From contig SVKU01000002.1 of NCBI GenBank assembly GCA_015068245.1, positions 1 through 64,000 of the forward strand: a stretch of DNA of 64,000 nucleotides, written 5' to 3'. Under the pieces are notes generated by a model. It saw only the letters and a program-made list of their open reading frames with translations. It searched no databases and was not told the origin of the DNA. The position numbers and the translations under genes were made by a program. Of this stretch, positions 1 to 8,823 are shown piece after piece; position 1 is the first letter of the stretch; each line of letters starts with the position of its first letter. Source of the stretch: Oscillospiraceae bacterium. GTDB taxonomy: Bacteria > Bacillota > Clostridia > Oscillospirales > Oscillospiraceae.

Positions 1-252
1 TTCCTTGGCAGGAACTGTCCCGAAGCGCTGGGTGACTATTTTGCAGGTCCCAACCACACACTGCCAACCTCCGGCACCGCAAGGTTCTACAGCGCACTGT
101 CGGTAGACGATTTTGTTAAAAAGACCCAGTTTATTTACTATTCTCAGGACGCTCTTGCCAAAGAGGCCGACTCAATTGCACGCTTTGCCGAAACCGAGGG
201 TCTTTCCGCCCACGGGTTCAGCGTTACCAAAAGATTTGAGGTGGAAAAATGA
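1..252 (+). CDS. hisD: histidinol dehydrogenase, C-terminal part
   Basis: This is the last 83 codons of histidinol dehydrogenase, the cytoplasmic zinc enzyme that oxidises L-histidinol to L-histidine with two NAD+. The gene is cut by the left window edge. Visible family signatures are the GPNHTLPTSG stretch near residue 16 of the fragment and the terminal GLSAHGFSV, whose His matches the C-terminal zinc-ligand His of the family. The stop codon overlaps the hisC start (ATGA), so the two are translationally coupled. The start, the NAD site and any hisG or hisZ upstream lie outside the window. Confidence 0.93.
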   Translation, partial: FLGRNCPEALGDYFAGPNHTLPTSGTARFYSALSVDDFVKKTQFIYYSQDALAKEADSIARFAETEGLSAHGFSVTKRFEVEK

Positions 253-1298
253 GCAGGTTTTTGAACGGAAAGTTTGCCTCTCTGGAGGCTTATACCCCCG
301 GTGAGCAGCCTCAGGATATGCAGTACGTCAAGCTGAACACCAATGAATCCCCCTACCCTCCCGCTCCGCAGGTTTTGAAAACCCTTGCAGAGCAGGATAT
401 CGCCGATCTGCGGCTTTATTCCGACCCTGACTGCGCCGTACTGAAACGTGCCCTTGCGGAAACCTACGGCGTTGAGAAGGAGAACATTTTTGTATCCAAC
501 GGTTCTGACGACATACTGAACTTTGCTTTCATGGCTTTTGGCGAAAACGGTGCTGCTTACCCCGATATCAGCTACGGTTTTTACCCCGTGTTCGCCCGGC
601 TTCACAATATTGAATCCACCGTTGTTCCGCTGAAAGAGGATTTTTCCATTGATCCAACCGATTATCATGGGCTAAACAAGCTTATTGTCATTGCCAACCC
701 AAACGCACCTACCGGCATGGCTCTGACAGTATCTCAGGTGGAATCCATTGTCACCTCCAACCAGGACAGCGTTGTGCTGATAGACGAAGCTTATGTGGAT
801 TTCGGCGGAACCAGCTGCGTACCGCTCACAAAAAAGTACGACAACCTGCTGGTGGTAATGACATATTCCAAATCCCGCTCCATGGCAGGCGCAAGACTTG
901 GCTTTGCTATTGGAAGCAGCAGACTCATTCAGGATCTCGACCTGCTGAAATACTCCACCAATCCCTATAATGTCAACAGGCTGACCCTTACGTTGGGCAA
1001 AGCGACTTTGGATGCAGCAGATTATTACAGAGAAAAATGTGCTGCCATCATTGAAACCCGTGCCTATACCACCCGTGAGCTTGAAAAACTGGGTTTTGCC
1101 GTGCTGCCGTCCACCGCTAACTTCATATTCGCAAAAAAAGACGGAGTAGATGGCGGATACATTTACGAGCAGCTTAAAAAGAGGGGCGTGCTGATCCGCC
1201 ACTTTACAAAACAACGCATAAAAGACTATAATCGAATCACCATCGGCACAAAGGAGCAGATGGACGTATTTCTTGAAAAGCTGAAGGAGATCATCTGA
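249..1298 (+). CDS. hisC: histidinol-phosphate aminotransferase
   Basis: A 349-residue fold-type I PLP aminotransferase that converts imidazole-acetol phosphate and glutamate to histidinol phosphate. Visible motifs: NPNAPTG at 150-156 (substrate/PLP contact), the PLP-pyridine Asp in IDEAYVDF (D179), and the Schiff-base lysine in TYSKSRSMAG (K208), followed by the phosphate-binding RLGFAIG. The length is normal for the family. The ATG start overlaps the hisD stop, and the stop overlaps the hisB start (TGATG). Position in the his operon separates it from aromatic aminotransferases or CobD-like decarboxylases of similar fold. Confidence 0.95.
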   Translation: MSRFLNGKFASLEAYTPGEQPQDMQYVKLNTNESPYPPAPQVLKTLAEQDIADLRLYSDPDCAVLKRALAETYGVEKENIFVSNGSDDILNFAFMAFGENGAAYPDISYGFYPVFARLHNIESTVVPLKEDFSIDPTDYHGLNKLIVIANPNAPTGMALTVSQVESIVTSNQDSVVLIDEAYVDFGGTSCVPLTKKYDNLLVVMTYSKSRSMAGARLGFAIGSSRLIQDLDLLKYSTNPYNVNRLTLTLGKATLDAADYYREKCAAIIETRAYTTRELEKLGFAVLPSTANFIFAKKDGVDGGYIYEQLKKRGVLIRHFTKQRIKDYNRITIGTKEQMDVFLEKLKEII

Positions 1299-1882
1299 TG
1301 AAACGACTTGGCAACATTACAAGACAAACAGCGGAAACCGATATTTCCCTTGTTCTTTGTATAGACGGCAGCGGCACTTCAGACGTAAATACAGGCTGCG
1401 GCTTCATGGACCACATGCTTACTCTCTTTGCAAAACACGGCGGCTTTGACCTTACCGTAAATTGCAAAGGCGACACTCATGTGGATTATCACCACAGTGT
1501 TGAAGATATAGGCATCTGCCTTGGCATGGCCTTGTCCGATGCCCTTGGGGACATGAGGGGCATCACCCGCTACGGAAGCATGATACTCCCTATGGACGAA
1601 GCTCTCATCCTTACTGCAGTGGACATCTCCGGCAGAAGCTATCTTGCCTGTGAGCTGGATATCCCCACAGAAAAGGTTGGCGATTTTGACACCGAGCTGG
1701 TACAGGAGTTTCTCCTGGCCTTCACCCGCAAGGCAAACATCACACTCCACGTCCGTCAGCTGGCAGGTGAAAACAGCCATCACATTATCGAAGGCGTGTT
1801 CAAATCTCTGGCAAGAAGCCTGAAAACCGCCGTCAGCCGCGACGGAAGTTCAAGCATACCGTCCACCAAGGGGATATTGTAA
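1298..1882 (+). CDS. hisB: imidazoleglycerol-phosphate dehydratase
   Basis: A monofunctional 194-residue HisB (no phosphatase domain), which dehydrates imidazole-glycerol phosphate to imidazole-acetol phosphate using a di-manganese centre. The two internal metal-binding repeats are visible: FMDHML near 36-41 and HHSVEDIG at 65-72 in the first half, and SHHIIEG followed by FKSLARSLK in the second half. Length matches the usual 190-200 residues. It starts on the hisC stop codon and hisH begins 1 bp after its stop. Phosphatase function is supplied separately by the PHP protein at the end of the operon. Confidence 0.96.
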   Translation: MKRLGNITRQTAETDISLVLCIDGSGTSDVNTGCGFMDHMLTLFAKHGGFDLTVNCKGDTHVDYHHSVEDIGICLGMALSDALGDMRGITRYGSMILPMDEALILTAVDISGRSYLACELDIPTEKVGDFDTELVQEFLLAFTRKANITLHVRQLAGENSHHIIEGVFKSLARSLKTAVSRDGSSSIPSTKGIL

Positions 1883-1883
1883 T

Positions 1884-2495
1884 ATGACAGCGATTATTGA
1901 TTACGGCGTAGGCAACCTGTTTTCACTGAGCCGTTCCTTTGAGGCCATTGGAGAAACCTGTGTTGTCACCGGCGACAAGGCGGTCATTGAAAGTGCCGAC
2001 CGTCTGCTGCTGCCCGGTGTGGGTGCATTTGGCGATGCCGCCAAAATGCTGGCCGATTCCGGCTTGTGGGACACCGTGTGTGAGCAGGCAAATTCCGGCA
2101 AGCCCCTGTTGGGTGTGTGTCTGGGAATGCAGCTTCTTTTTGACGTAAGCTACGAATACGGCGAGCACAAGGGTCTGGGACTTATTCCCGGTCAGGTTCG
2201 CCCCATAGCAGAGGTCATTCCCGAAGGCTTGAAAATACCTCAGATAGGCTGGAACGCACTGGACTTTACCAACAGGGAAACTCCCCTTTTCAAATACATC
2301 AAAAACGGGGACTTTGTGTATTTCGTCCACTCCTATTACGCTGCAAACTGCGACGAAAACACTATCGCCACCACCGAATACGGCGCACCTCTCACCGCAG
2401 CGGTTGCAAAAGGAAATGTTTTCGGCTGCCAGTTCCACCCAGAAAAAAGCGGCACCGTAGGACTGAATATTCTGAAAGCGTTTTGCGAGATATAA
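1884..2495 (+). CDS. hisH: imidazole glycerol phosphate synthase, glutaminase subunit
   Basis: A 203-residue class I glutamine amidotransferase that releases ammonia from glutamine and channels it to HisF. The triad is visible: nucleophile C79 in LLGVCLGMQLLF, and H185 and E187 in QFHPEKSG. The oxyanion-strand motif LLPGVGAFGD is at 42-51. It is translated almost without gap after hisB. Unlike the other junctions of this operon, it is followed by a 126-bp spacer before the hisA start that carries a hairpin and an AT-rich repeat. Confidence 0.95.
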   Translation: MTAIIDYGVGNLFSLSRSFEAIGETCVVTGDKAVIESADRLLLPGVGAFGDAAKMLADSGLWDTVCEQANSGKPLLGVCLGMQLLFDVSYEYGEHKGLGLIPGQVRPIAEVIPEGLKIPQIGWNALDFTNRETPLFKYIKNGDFVYFVHSYYAANCDENTIATTEYGAPLTAAVAKGNVFGCQFHPEKSGTVGLNILKAFCEI

Positions 2496-2498
2496 CAC

Positions 2499-2541
2499 GG
2501 GGTCGTCCGGGTCAGTAAAGCTGACCCATGGCGCCGACCCC
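2499..2541 (+). repeat. two-tier hairpin in the hisH-hisA gap
   Basis: The arms GGGGTCG (2499-2505) and CGACCCC (2535-2541) enclose a second stem GGGTCAG / CTGACCC (2509-2515, 2521-2527). No T-tract follows, so it is not a convincing terminator. It may be a processing or stability element, or a dispersed repeat. Similar GGTCAGC...GCTGACC stems occur at 8701-8720 and 26370-26387. Confidence 0.6.
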
Positions 2542-2569
2542 TACAATACTTATCCGTCGCATAGCGACA

Positions 2570-2606
2570 CATCAATTATTAATTATTAACTATTAATTAT
2601 TAATTG
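2570..2606 (+). repeat. AT-rich TTAATTATTAA tract
   Basis: An AT-only stretch built from repeated ATTAATTATTAA units, with TCAATTA at the left and TAATTGA at the right, so it is weakly palindromic. The same wording (TTATTAATTATTAATTG) recurs at about 28032-28048 next to another intergenic palindrome, which suggests that it belongs to a repeat family and not to hisA. Confidence 0.55.
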
Positions 2607-2621
2607 ACGAAGGAGACCACT

Positions 2622-3341
2622 ATGATAATTTTCCCTGCCATAGACCTGTACGACGGCAAAGCCGTCAGGCTTTACAAGGGCGATTACGCCCAGATGACTG
2701 TATATGACGATGACCCTTCCGCAGTAGCTGCCCGTTTCAAAGCAGCAGGTGCCACCCATATGCACATGGTGGATCTGGAAGGTGCAAAAACCGGCGGTAC
2801 TCCCAACCTTGAAACCATCAAAGCCGTGGTCAAAAACGCAGGTCTGTTCGTTGAACTTGGCGGCGGTATCCGCAGCTTTGACGTAATGGAAACCTATCTT
2901 GACGCAGGTGTCAGCCGTCTTATCCTCGGCACAGCCGCCGTAACCGACGAAGGCTTTGCCGCCGAAGCGGTAAAGCGTTTCGGCAGCGCAGTTGCCGTGG
3001 GTGTGGACGTAAAAGACGGTTTTGTCGCCGTTAAAGGCTGGACAGAAAAGAGCAGCTACACCTGCTTTGACTTCTGCCGAAAAATGCGTGACTGCGGCGT
3101 TAAAACCATCATATGTACCGACATTTTCAAAGACGGTGCCATGATGGGTACCAACCGTGAACTGTACAAAAATCTCTCTGCCGTGTTGGATATAAACATC
3201 ATCGCTTCCGGCGGAGTGTCCTCTCTGGAGGACATTCAGGCTCTCACCGACATGGGGCTTTACGGAGCCATCATCGGTAAGGCTTACTACACAGGCGCCA
3301 TTGACCTGGCAGCCGCCATAGAAATCGGAGCAGACAAATGA
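2622..3341 (+). CDS. hisA: ProFAR isomerase
   Basis: A (beta/alpha)8-barrel isomerase that opens the ribose of ProFAR to give PRFAR. It begins MIIFPAIDLYDGKAVRL, with the catalytic Asp at residue 8, and has the paired phosphate-binding Gly motifs ELGGGIRS and IASGGVSS. I chose ATG 2622 (239 residues) because AGGAG at 2611-2615 sits 6 nt upstream. A TTG 18 bp further up would place that site inside the coding region. The gene ends overlapping the hisF start by ATGA. Confidence 0.95.
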   Translation: MIIFPAIDLYDGKAVRLYKGDYAQMTVYDDDPSAVAARFKAAGATHMHMVDLEGAKTGGTPNLETIKAVVKNAGLFVELGGGIRSFDVMETYLDAGVSRLILGTAAVTDEGFAAEAVKRFGSAVAVGVDVKDGFVAVKGWTEKSSYTCFDFCRKMRDCGVKTIICTDIFKDGAMMGTNRELYKNLSAVLDINIIASGGVSSLEDIQALTDMGLYGAIIGKAYYTGAIDLAAAIEIGADK

Positions 3342-4096
3342 TTACTAAACGAATAATCCCCTGTCTGGACGTTAAGGACGGCAGGGTAGTAAAAGGTGTC
3401 AACTTTGCGGGTTTGAGTGATGTAAGCTCCCCCATAGAGCTGGCAAAATATTACAGCGACTGCGGAGCAGACGAGCTGGTGTTTTACGACATCACCGCCT
3501 CTGCCGAGGGTCGTGCCCTTTTTACGGACATATTGAAGAAAACCGCCGAGACCGTGTTTATCCCCCTGACAGTTGGCGGCGGCATCAACACAGTTGAGGA
3601 CTTTGACCGGGTGCTCAAATGCGGAGCAGACAAGGTGTCTGTCAACTCCGGTGCTATCCGTGACCCATCGCTCATTCCTGCTGCAGCCAAAAAATACGGT
3701 GATCAGTGCGTAGTCATATCCGCTGACGTAAAGCGGGTAGACGGCAGATTCCGTGTTTTTGCCAAAGGCGGACGTGAAGACACCGGCATGGAAGCCATAA
3801 GCTGGATAAAACGCTGTGTAGACAGCGGAGCGGGCGAAGTCGTTCTAAACTCCATCGATACCGACGGTGTACGGGGCGGGTTCGACCTTGAAATGCTGGA
3901 AGCCGTTTCAAATGCGGTGTCCGTGCCGGTCATCGCTTCCGGTGGTGCAGGCAGCGTTCAGGACTTTATAACCCTTTTCAACACCCTCCCCCGGGTAGAT
4001 GCCGGGCTTGCGGCGTCCATCTTCCATTTCGGTCAGGTGGCTATCCCCGATCTTAAAGCAGAACTTAAGAAAAACGGAATCAACGTCCGAATTTGA
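3338..4096 (+). CDS. hisF: imidazole glycerol phosphate synthase, cyclase subunit
   Basis: The 252-residue barrel partner of HisH. It uses channelled ammonia to convert PRFAR to imidazole-glycerol phosphate and AICAR. The two catalytic aspartates are seen in [12 protein letters not shown] (D11) and [10 protein letters not shown] (D130). The phosphate-binding loops are VGGGIN near 79-84 and ASGGAG. Length and order are standard, and the paralogous hisA lies directly upstream with a 4-bp overlap. Confidence 0.96.
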   Translation: MITKRIIPCLDVKDGRVVKGVNFAGLSDVSSPIELAKYYSDCGADELVFYDITASAEGRALFTDILKKTAETVFIPLTVGGGINTVEDFDRVLKCGADKVSVNSGAIRDPSLIPAAAKKYGDQCVVISADVKRVDGRFRVFAKGGREDTGMEAISWIKRCVDSGAGEVVLNSIDTDGVRGGFDLEMLEAVSNAVSVPVIASGGAGSVQDFITLFNTLPRVDAGLAASIFHFGQVAIPDLKAELKKNGINVRI

Positions 4097-4106
4097 GGTA
4101 ATAACC

Positions 4107-4748
4107 ATGTTTGATATCAACACTCTGAAATTTGATGACAAAGGCCTTATCCCCGCAATCGTGGTGGATGCCGTAACAAAAGACGTGCTCACTCTGGCAT
4201 ACATGAACAGAGAAAGCCTGCAGATATCCCTCGACAAAAAACTTACCTGTTTCTGGAGCCGTTCCCGCGGCGAGCTGTGGCTCAAAGGTGAGACCTCAGG
4301 CAACTATCAGCACATCGTGTCCATCACTGCCGACTGCGACCGTGATGCCCTTGTGATAATGGTCAACAAAGACGGTCCTGCCTGCCATCTGGGCACCGAT
4401 TCCTGCTTCAGCGAGCCTGTACTTGAGGGGCCGGAGGCTTTCTCAATGGACGGTTTGATGAATCTCATTAAGGGCAGGAAAACCAACCCTCAGGAAGGCT
4501 CCTACACCACCTATCTTTTTGAAAAGGGTATCGACAAAATCCTGAAAAAGGTGGGCGAGGAATCCACCGAGGTCATCATCGGTGCCAAGGGTAACGACAA
4601 GAAAGAAACCATTTACGAAATCGCTGACCTTACATATCATGTGATGGTGCTTATGACCGAAATGGGCATCAGTCTCGATGACGTTAAAGCCGAACTGGCC
4701 TCCCGTCACGTTATAGACAAAAAGGTCAAGCAGGAAAAAATGGTATGA
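4107..4748 (+). CDS. hisIE: bifunctional PR-AMP cyclohydrolase / PR-ATP pyrophosphohydrolase
   Basis: A fused HisI-HisE protein of 213 residues that carries out steps two and three of histidine synthesis. The N-terminal HisI part (about 1-110) has the WSRSRGELW motif and the metal-binding cysteines in ADCDRD and CHLGTDSCF. The C-terminal HisE part (about 115-210) has the [12 protein letters not shown] and EIADLTYH metal/pyrophosphate motifs. The start is ATG 4107 after GAGGTAA; the open frame extends further upstream only inside hisF. It overlaps the next gene by ATGA. Confidence 0.95.
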   Translation: MFDINTLKFDDKGLIPAIVVDAVTKDVLTLAYMNRESLQISLDKKLTCFWSRSRGELWLKGETSGNYQHIVSITADCDRDALVIMVNKDGPACHLGTDSCFSEPVLEGPEAFSMDGLMNLIKGRKTNPQEGSYTTYLFEKGIDKILKKVGEESTEVIIGAKGNDKKETIYEIADLTYHVMVLMTEMGISLDDVKAELASRHVIDKKVKQEKMV

Positions 4749-5533
4749 TAAAGGCCAACTATCACACCCACAGCACATATTGCGACGGAAACGACAGTCT
4801 TGAACAAATGACTCTTGCTGCCATTGAAAAGGGCTTTGATACCCTGGGTTTTTCCGGCCACAGCTACACTTTTTTCGACGAAGAATACTGCATGACAAAG
4901 GAGAATACCGTCCGATATCAGCAGGATATCGCTTCTCTGAAAGAAAAGTACGCAGGAAAGATACAGCTGCTTTGCGGCATCGAGCAGGATATGTACAGTA
5001 CGGAAGATACAGGCTGCTACGACTATGCCATTGGCTCTGCCCACTATGTCAAAAAGGGAAGCCGCTATCTGGCGGTGGACAACTCGGCTCAGCAATTCAT
5101 GGGGCAGATAAACGAGCTGTACGACGGTAACTGCTACGCTTTCTGCGAGGACTATTTTTCTCAGATAAGCTCCCTGTATGAGCGTACCGGCTGTGACATC
5201 ATAGGTCATTTTGACCTTGTAACAAAGTTCAATGAAGGAAACGTCCTTTTTGACGAATCCCATCCCCGTTATCGCGAAGCAGCGGAGACTGCGGCAACAA
5301 AACTTATAGCCGCAGACGTTCCCTTTGAAATAAACACCGGAGCCATGGCAAAAAAGCTGCGTACATCACCTTATCCTGCGACCCGGCTCTGCGACTTTAT
5401 AGCCGCAAACGGCGGAAGATTCATTCTTTCCTCTGACTGTCACAGTAAAAATCTGTTGGACTTTGGCTTTGATGAGATAAAAAATATTGCAGACCACCGC
5501 GGTTGGTCAATAATTTACAAACTGTTGATTTGA
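4745..5533 (+). CDS. hisK: PHP-family histidinol-phosphatase
   Basis: A 262-residue PHP-domain phosphoesterase that dephosphorylates histidinol phosphate, replacing the phosphatase domain missing from HisB. Metal-binding motifs seen in order: HTH at 7-9 ([10 protein letters not shown]), GHSYTFF, the GIEQD strand, HFDLVTKF, and the terminal SDCHSK. Its overlap with hisIE makes it the last gene of the operon. Other PHP functions are possible in principle, but the position decides. The TGA stop lies inside the -35 box of the next gene's candidate promoter. Confidence 0.92.
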   Translation: MIKANYHTHSTYCDGNDSLEQMTLAAIEKGFDTLGFSGHSYTFFDEEYCMTKENTVRYQQDIASLKEKYAGKIQLLCGIEQDMYSTEDTGCYDYAIGSAHYVKKGSRYLAVDNSAQQFMGQINELYDGNCYAFCEDYFSQISSLYERTGCDIIGHFDLVTKFNEGNVLFDESHPRYREAAETAATKLIAADVPFEINTGAMAKKLRTSPYPATRLCDFIAANGGRFILSSDCHSKNLLDFGFDEIKNIADHRGWSIIYKLLI

Positions 5534-5558
5534 TAACAGGCGACAGACGTGGTATACT
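5530..5558 (+). promoter_or_regulatory. sigma-A-type promoter ahead of the serine hydrolase gene
   Basis: TTGATA (5530-5535), a 17-bp spacer and TATACT (5553-5558). The -35 overlaps the hisK stop. The -10 lies in the left arm of the 37-bp palindrome, so a protein bound there could block transcription. Confidence 0.55.
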
Positions 5559-5581
5559 CAAGCTATATTGAGATACCACGC
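5545..5581 (+). promoter_or_regulatory. 37-bp palindrome, copy 1 (candidate operator or hairpin)
   Basis: Arms CGTGGTAT-A-CTCAA and TTGAG-ATACCACG flank the centre GCTATA, giving a 13-bp stem with one unpaired A. An identical 37-bp copy lies at 5789-5825. Overlap with a -10 box favours an operator, while the RNA could also fold as a hairpin. Confidence 0.65.
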
Positions 5582-5585
5582 CGGA

Positions 5586-5787
5586 GGCTGTCAAAAAACC
5601 TCGTAGAGTTCGCTGACGAAGTCTGCGAAAAAAGTCCAATATGAAATTTCCGTCAGCATGTATGTCGGAAATTTCTCTGCTCAGTTTGCAAACGTGCGAG
5701 GAAGAATGCAAAGCATTCTTCGGAGTGCGCTGCAGCAAACTGCAAAAACTCGTGTCGAAATAGTCCATCGGACTATTTCGACACGCT
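5586..5787. repeat. structured dispersed element, copy 1 (about 200 bp)
   Basis: Homologous to 26304-26499 in the opposite orientation. Shared text includes ACCTCGTAGAGTTCGCTG and AGCATGTATGTCGGAAAT. Internal stems are GAAATTTCCG/CGGAAATTTC (5643-5652, 5666-5675), GAAGAATGC/GCATTCTTC (5701-5709, 5713-5721) and a 15-bp stem at 5752-5766/5770-5784. It sits exactly between the two 37-bp palindromes and has no coding frame. It could be a MITE-like element, a REP-type repeat or a small RNA. Confidence 0.75.
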
Positions 5788-5788
5788 G

Positions 5789-5825
5789 AGACGTGGTATA
5801 CTCAAGCTATATTGAGATACCACGC
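5789..5825 (+). promoter_or_regulatory. 37-bp palindrome, copy 2
   Basis: An exact duplicate of 5545-5581, followed by TGTTTTTGC and then the ribosome site CGGAGG of the next gene. It carries the TATACT box, but I see no good -35 at 17 bp in this copy. Confidence 0.6.
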
Positions 5826-5853
5826 TGTTTTTGCATAAATCGGAGGCGCATAT

Positions 5854-7605
5854 ATGGAACGCAAAAACTACAGCAACGCAGTCAGGCTTCTTGCCCGCAT
5901 ATTTGACCGCAGGGTCAGTACGGAAACTATCATTCCCTACTATCCTCAAAAAGTCGCCTGTGCCGAAGGGCACGTTATCTCTCAGCCCTTTCCCCGCACC
6001 TCGCCGGAAGCTCAGGGCATAAGTTCTTCCTATCTTCATCAGTTCCTGTCTCAATTAGAGGCTGAAAGCAGCCTTGATATGCACAACATTATGATTCTGC
6101 GCAACGGCTGTGTCATATCCGAAGGTTGGTTTGGTGCAAGACGAAGCGACTTGTGGCACATAAGCTATTCTCTGACCAAAAGCGTTACCGCATTGGCCAT
6201 CGGTATGCTTATTGACGAGAAAAAGCTAAGTCTGGATGACCGTCTTATAGATATTTTCAATATGCGCAGCGGTATCCTTCGGCTGATGAAAGCCTCGTTC
6301 ACAGTCCGCCATCTGATGACCATGTCCACAGGCATTGCTTTCAACGAAACCGGGTCTGTAACCGATGAGGACTGGCAGGCTGCCTATCTGGAATCCGTAT
6401 CCCTTTTCGAAACCGGCAGCAAATTCGCCTACAACAGCATGAACACCTATATGCTGGCGTGCATAGTTAAGGAAGTTTCCGGCATGGACGTAGACGACTA
6501 TCTGATGTCCCGGCTGTGGGAGCCTCTGGGTATCACCCAGCACCATTGGGAGAAGTCTCCCACCGGTATAAGCAAAGGCGGCTGGGGGTTGTATTTGTAT
6601 CCCGAAGATGCGGCTAAAATTGGTCAACTGGTGCTCTCCGGCGGCGTATGGAACGGCAAACAGCTCATCTCAAAAGAGTTTCTCGACGAAGCCACCACTT
6701 TTAAAATAACCACGCCCGAAAGCTGCGGAGACTTCAACTACGGGTACCAGACATGGGTAGGTCGAAACCAGAACAGCTTTCTGTTCAACGGCATGTTCGG
6801 CCAGAACGTCATAGGCTTCAAAGACACGGGCATTGTCATCGTCTCCAATGCAGGCAACGACGAGCTGTTCCAGCAAAGCGCATTCTTTACCATTTTGAAA
6901 AAATACTTTGGCCCGGAATATATACCGAGCGACTCTCTTGACGAGAATCCTGCCGAACTTAAAAAGCTCCGTGACCTTGAAAGTTCACTCTATCTCAGCA
7001 GGAAGAAAGCAGACTTCTCCTTCACTCAAAAGCTGAAACTGAAAAAGCAGATTTCCTCCCTCAGCGGCAAACGCTGGAGTTTTTCAAATGAAACTGCTGC
7101 TTCCATCGGTCTGCTCCCCCTTTATTCTCAGGCTTTGCAGAACAACTATACAAAGGGTCTTTTGTCCATCGGCTTTACCGCCGGCAAATACAGTCTTGAA
7201 GCCGAGTTTGTCGAAGCTGACGAAACCCATAAAATCACCGTGGGGTTCATGCAGCCGGCATACAGCACCATCGTGTGCCACAATGAGCCATACCATGTCA
7301 GCTGTTTTGGCAGATTTGCCACTGACGAAGACAACAGACAGGTGCTGATACTGGATATAGCTTTCTGTGAAACTGCCTCTGACCGTACCGTAAAAATATA
7401 TTTCCGCACCGACAATCGGATAGATGTAAGCTTTACAGAACGTCCCGGCAAGGAATACCTGTATTCAGGCATTGAAAACTTTTTGGAAGCTGCCGCAAAA
7501 AAGCGCATAATAGAACAACTCACCACCAAAGCCGATCCCGGTTATTTGCACTACAAAGTTCAGCAGGCACTTGAACCGACAATTACGGGAACGGCCGACA
7601 GATAA
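5854..7605 (+). CDS. serine hydrolase, beta-lactamase class C / CubicO family
   Basis: A 583-residue protein with a class C beta-lactamase-like (CubicO/PBP4*) domain at about 50-350. The nucleophile motif is S106-L-T-K109 and the tyrosine motif is Y193-N-S, with Ser where many members have Asn. No signal peptide or membrane segment is visible at the N-terminus, so it may act in the cytoplasm. Substrates of the family are esters, amides or D-amino-acid peptides; none can be assigned here. Residues from about 370 onward are charged and helical, then probably beta-rich, without a recognised domain. It starts at ATG 5854 after GGAGG and is not overlapped with its neighbours. Confidence 0.8.
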   Translation: MERKNYSNAVRLLARIFDRRVSTETIIPYYPQKVACAEGHVISQPFPRTSPEAQGISSSYLHQFLSQLEAESSLDMHNIMILRNGCVISEGWFGARRSDLWHISYSLTKSVTALAIGMLIDEKKLSLDDRLIDIFNMRSGILRLMKASFTVRHLMTMSTGIAFNETGSVTDEDWQAAYLESVSLFETGSKFAYNSMNTYMLACIVKEVSGMDVDDYLMSRLWEPLGITQHHWEKSPTGISKGGWGLYLYPEDAAKIGQLVLSGGVWNGKQLISKEFLDEATTFKITTPESCGDFNYGYQTWVGRNQNSFLFNGMFGQNVIGFKDTGIVIVSNAGNDELFQQSAFFTILKKYFGPEYIPSDSLDENPAELKKLRDLESSLYLSRKKADFSFTQKLKLKKQISSLSGKRWSFSNETAASIGLLPLYSQALQNNYTKGLLSIGFTAGKYSLEAEFVEADETHKITVGFMQPAYSTIVCHNEPYHVSCFGRFATDEDNRQVLILDIAFCETASDRTVKIYFRTDNRIDVSFTERPGKEYLYSGIENFLEAAAKKRIIEQLTTKADPGYLHYKVQQALEPTITGTADR

Positions 7606-7673
7606 CAGTCAACACTTATCCGTTTGGATACTGTGACCCCAGAATACTACAACGCTGAAAGGAATCTTTCACC

Positions 7674-8678
7674 ATGTCCGTTTTGCTTACCGGCGGCTGC
7701 GGCTATATTGGCTCCCACACCGCTGTTGAACTTATAAACTCCGGCTACGATGTTATCCTTGCAGACGATCTGCGCAACAGTTCCGAAATAGTTGTGGAGC
7801 GTATTGAGCAGATAACGGGAACTCTTCCAAAACTGTATAAGGCAGATGTCACCGACAGAGCCGCAATGGATACAATCTTTGAGGAAAACGATATCACCGC
7901 CGTTATACATTTTGCTGCTTTGAAGTCCGTACCCGCTTCCGTGGCAAATCCTCTTGAATACTACCGCAACAACATCAGCGGCGCCATAACCGTTATGGAA
8001 TCCATGGCTGCCCACGGTTGCCGCACTCTGGTGTTCAGTTCTTCTGCCACTGTATACGGAAGCGACCTTCCTGCTCCCTTTGTTGAAACCATGCCCTTAT
8101 CTCAGCCCTCCCACCCTTACGGCAGGAGCAAGCAGATGATGGAGCAGATCATCACCGATGCCGCTGCTGCCGGGCTGGTGGATGCAGTTCTTCTGCGTTA
8201 TTTCAACCCCATTGGCGCTCACGAAAGCGGTCTCATCGGCGAAGATCCCTCCGGAGTACCCGGAAACCTTATGCCATACATCACCCAGGTGGCCATTGGC
8301 AGACGCCCTTACTTGAACGTCTACGGCACCGATTACGACACCCGTGATGGCACGGGGCTGCGGGATTATCTCCACGTTATGGACCTGGCCAGAGGCCATG
8401 TTATGGCAATGGAGCAGATAAAGCCCGGCTGCGACGCCATAAATCTCGGCACCGGCATGGGCACAACTGTCCTGGAGCTGGTTTCTGCCTTTGAAACCGC
8501 CGTCGGTATCCATGTTCCCTATGAAATCGGTCCCCGCCGTGCAGGTGATATTGACGTTATCCTTGCCGATCCCAAAAAGGCCGAGCTTGTTTTGGGGTGG
8601 AAAGCGGAAAAAACCATCGAAGATATGTGCCGTGACACCTGGAACTGGCAGGTAAAAAACCCAAACGGATACGTTTAA
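7674..8678 (+). CDS. galE: UDP-glucose 4-epimerase
   Basis: A 334-residue extended short-chain dehydrogenase/reductase that interconverts UDP-glucose and UDP-galactose using bound NAD+. It has the NAD-binding TGGCGYIGSH at 6-15, the FSSSATVYG strand with the catalytic Ser (about 124), and Y149-x3-K153 in HPYGRSK. Conserved RYFNPIGAH and a C-terminal LGWKAEKTIEDMC are typical of GalE. It probably supplies galactose units for the polysaccharide block that follows, although a terminator separates them. Confidence 0.92.
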   Translation: MSVLLTGGCGYIGSHTAVELINSGYDVILADDLRNSSEIVVERIEQITGTLPKLYKADVTDRAAMDTIFEENDITAVIHFAALKSVPASVANPLEYYRNNISGAITVMESMAAHGCRTLVFSSSATVYGSDLPAPFVETMPLSQPSHPYGRSKQMMEQIITDAAAAGLVDAVLLRYFNPIGAHESGLIGEDPSGVPGNLMPYITQVAIGRRPYLNVYGTDYDTRDGTGLRDYLHVMDLARGHVMAMEQIKPGCDAINLGTGMGTTVLELVSAFETAVGIHVPYEIGPRRAGDIDVILADPKKAELVLGWKAEKTIEDMCRDTWNWQVKNPNGYV

Positions 8679-8694
8679 ATGTTCCTGCCATTTC

Positions 8695-8732
8695 GAACAT
8701 GCGGTCAGCGACGCTGACCGCATGTTCTTTTT
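8695..8732 (+). terminator. galE terminator
   Basis: A 16-bp perfect stem (8695-8710 with 8712-8727, tight GCGACGC turn) followed by TTTTTC. Confidence 0.85.
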
Positions 8733-8780
8733 CTGTTGTTTGTTGTCGGTTTTAGGTACTAGAAATACCATATACATATG

Positions 8781-8789
8781 TGATATAAT
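8781..8789 (+). promoter_or_regulatory. extended -10 promoter
   Basis: TGA-TATAAT at 8781-8789, 35 bp upstream of the TTG start; no strong -35 is visible. It lies downstream of the galE terminator and probably drives the polysaccharide operon. Confidence 0.5.
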
Positions 8790-8823
8790 GTTTTAATACT
8801 ATATATATTTCGGAGGTGAAGTC

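Noticed and set aside
5586-5787. CRISPR or tandem array
   Set aside because: The repeats are hairpins with one duplication, not regularly spaced direct repeats; no cas genes.
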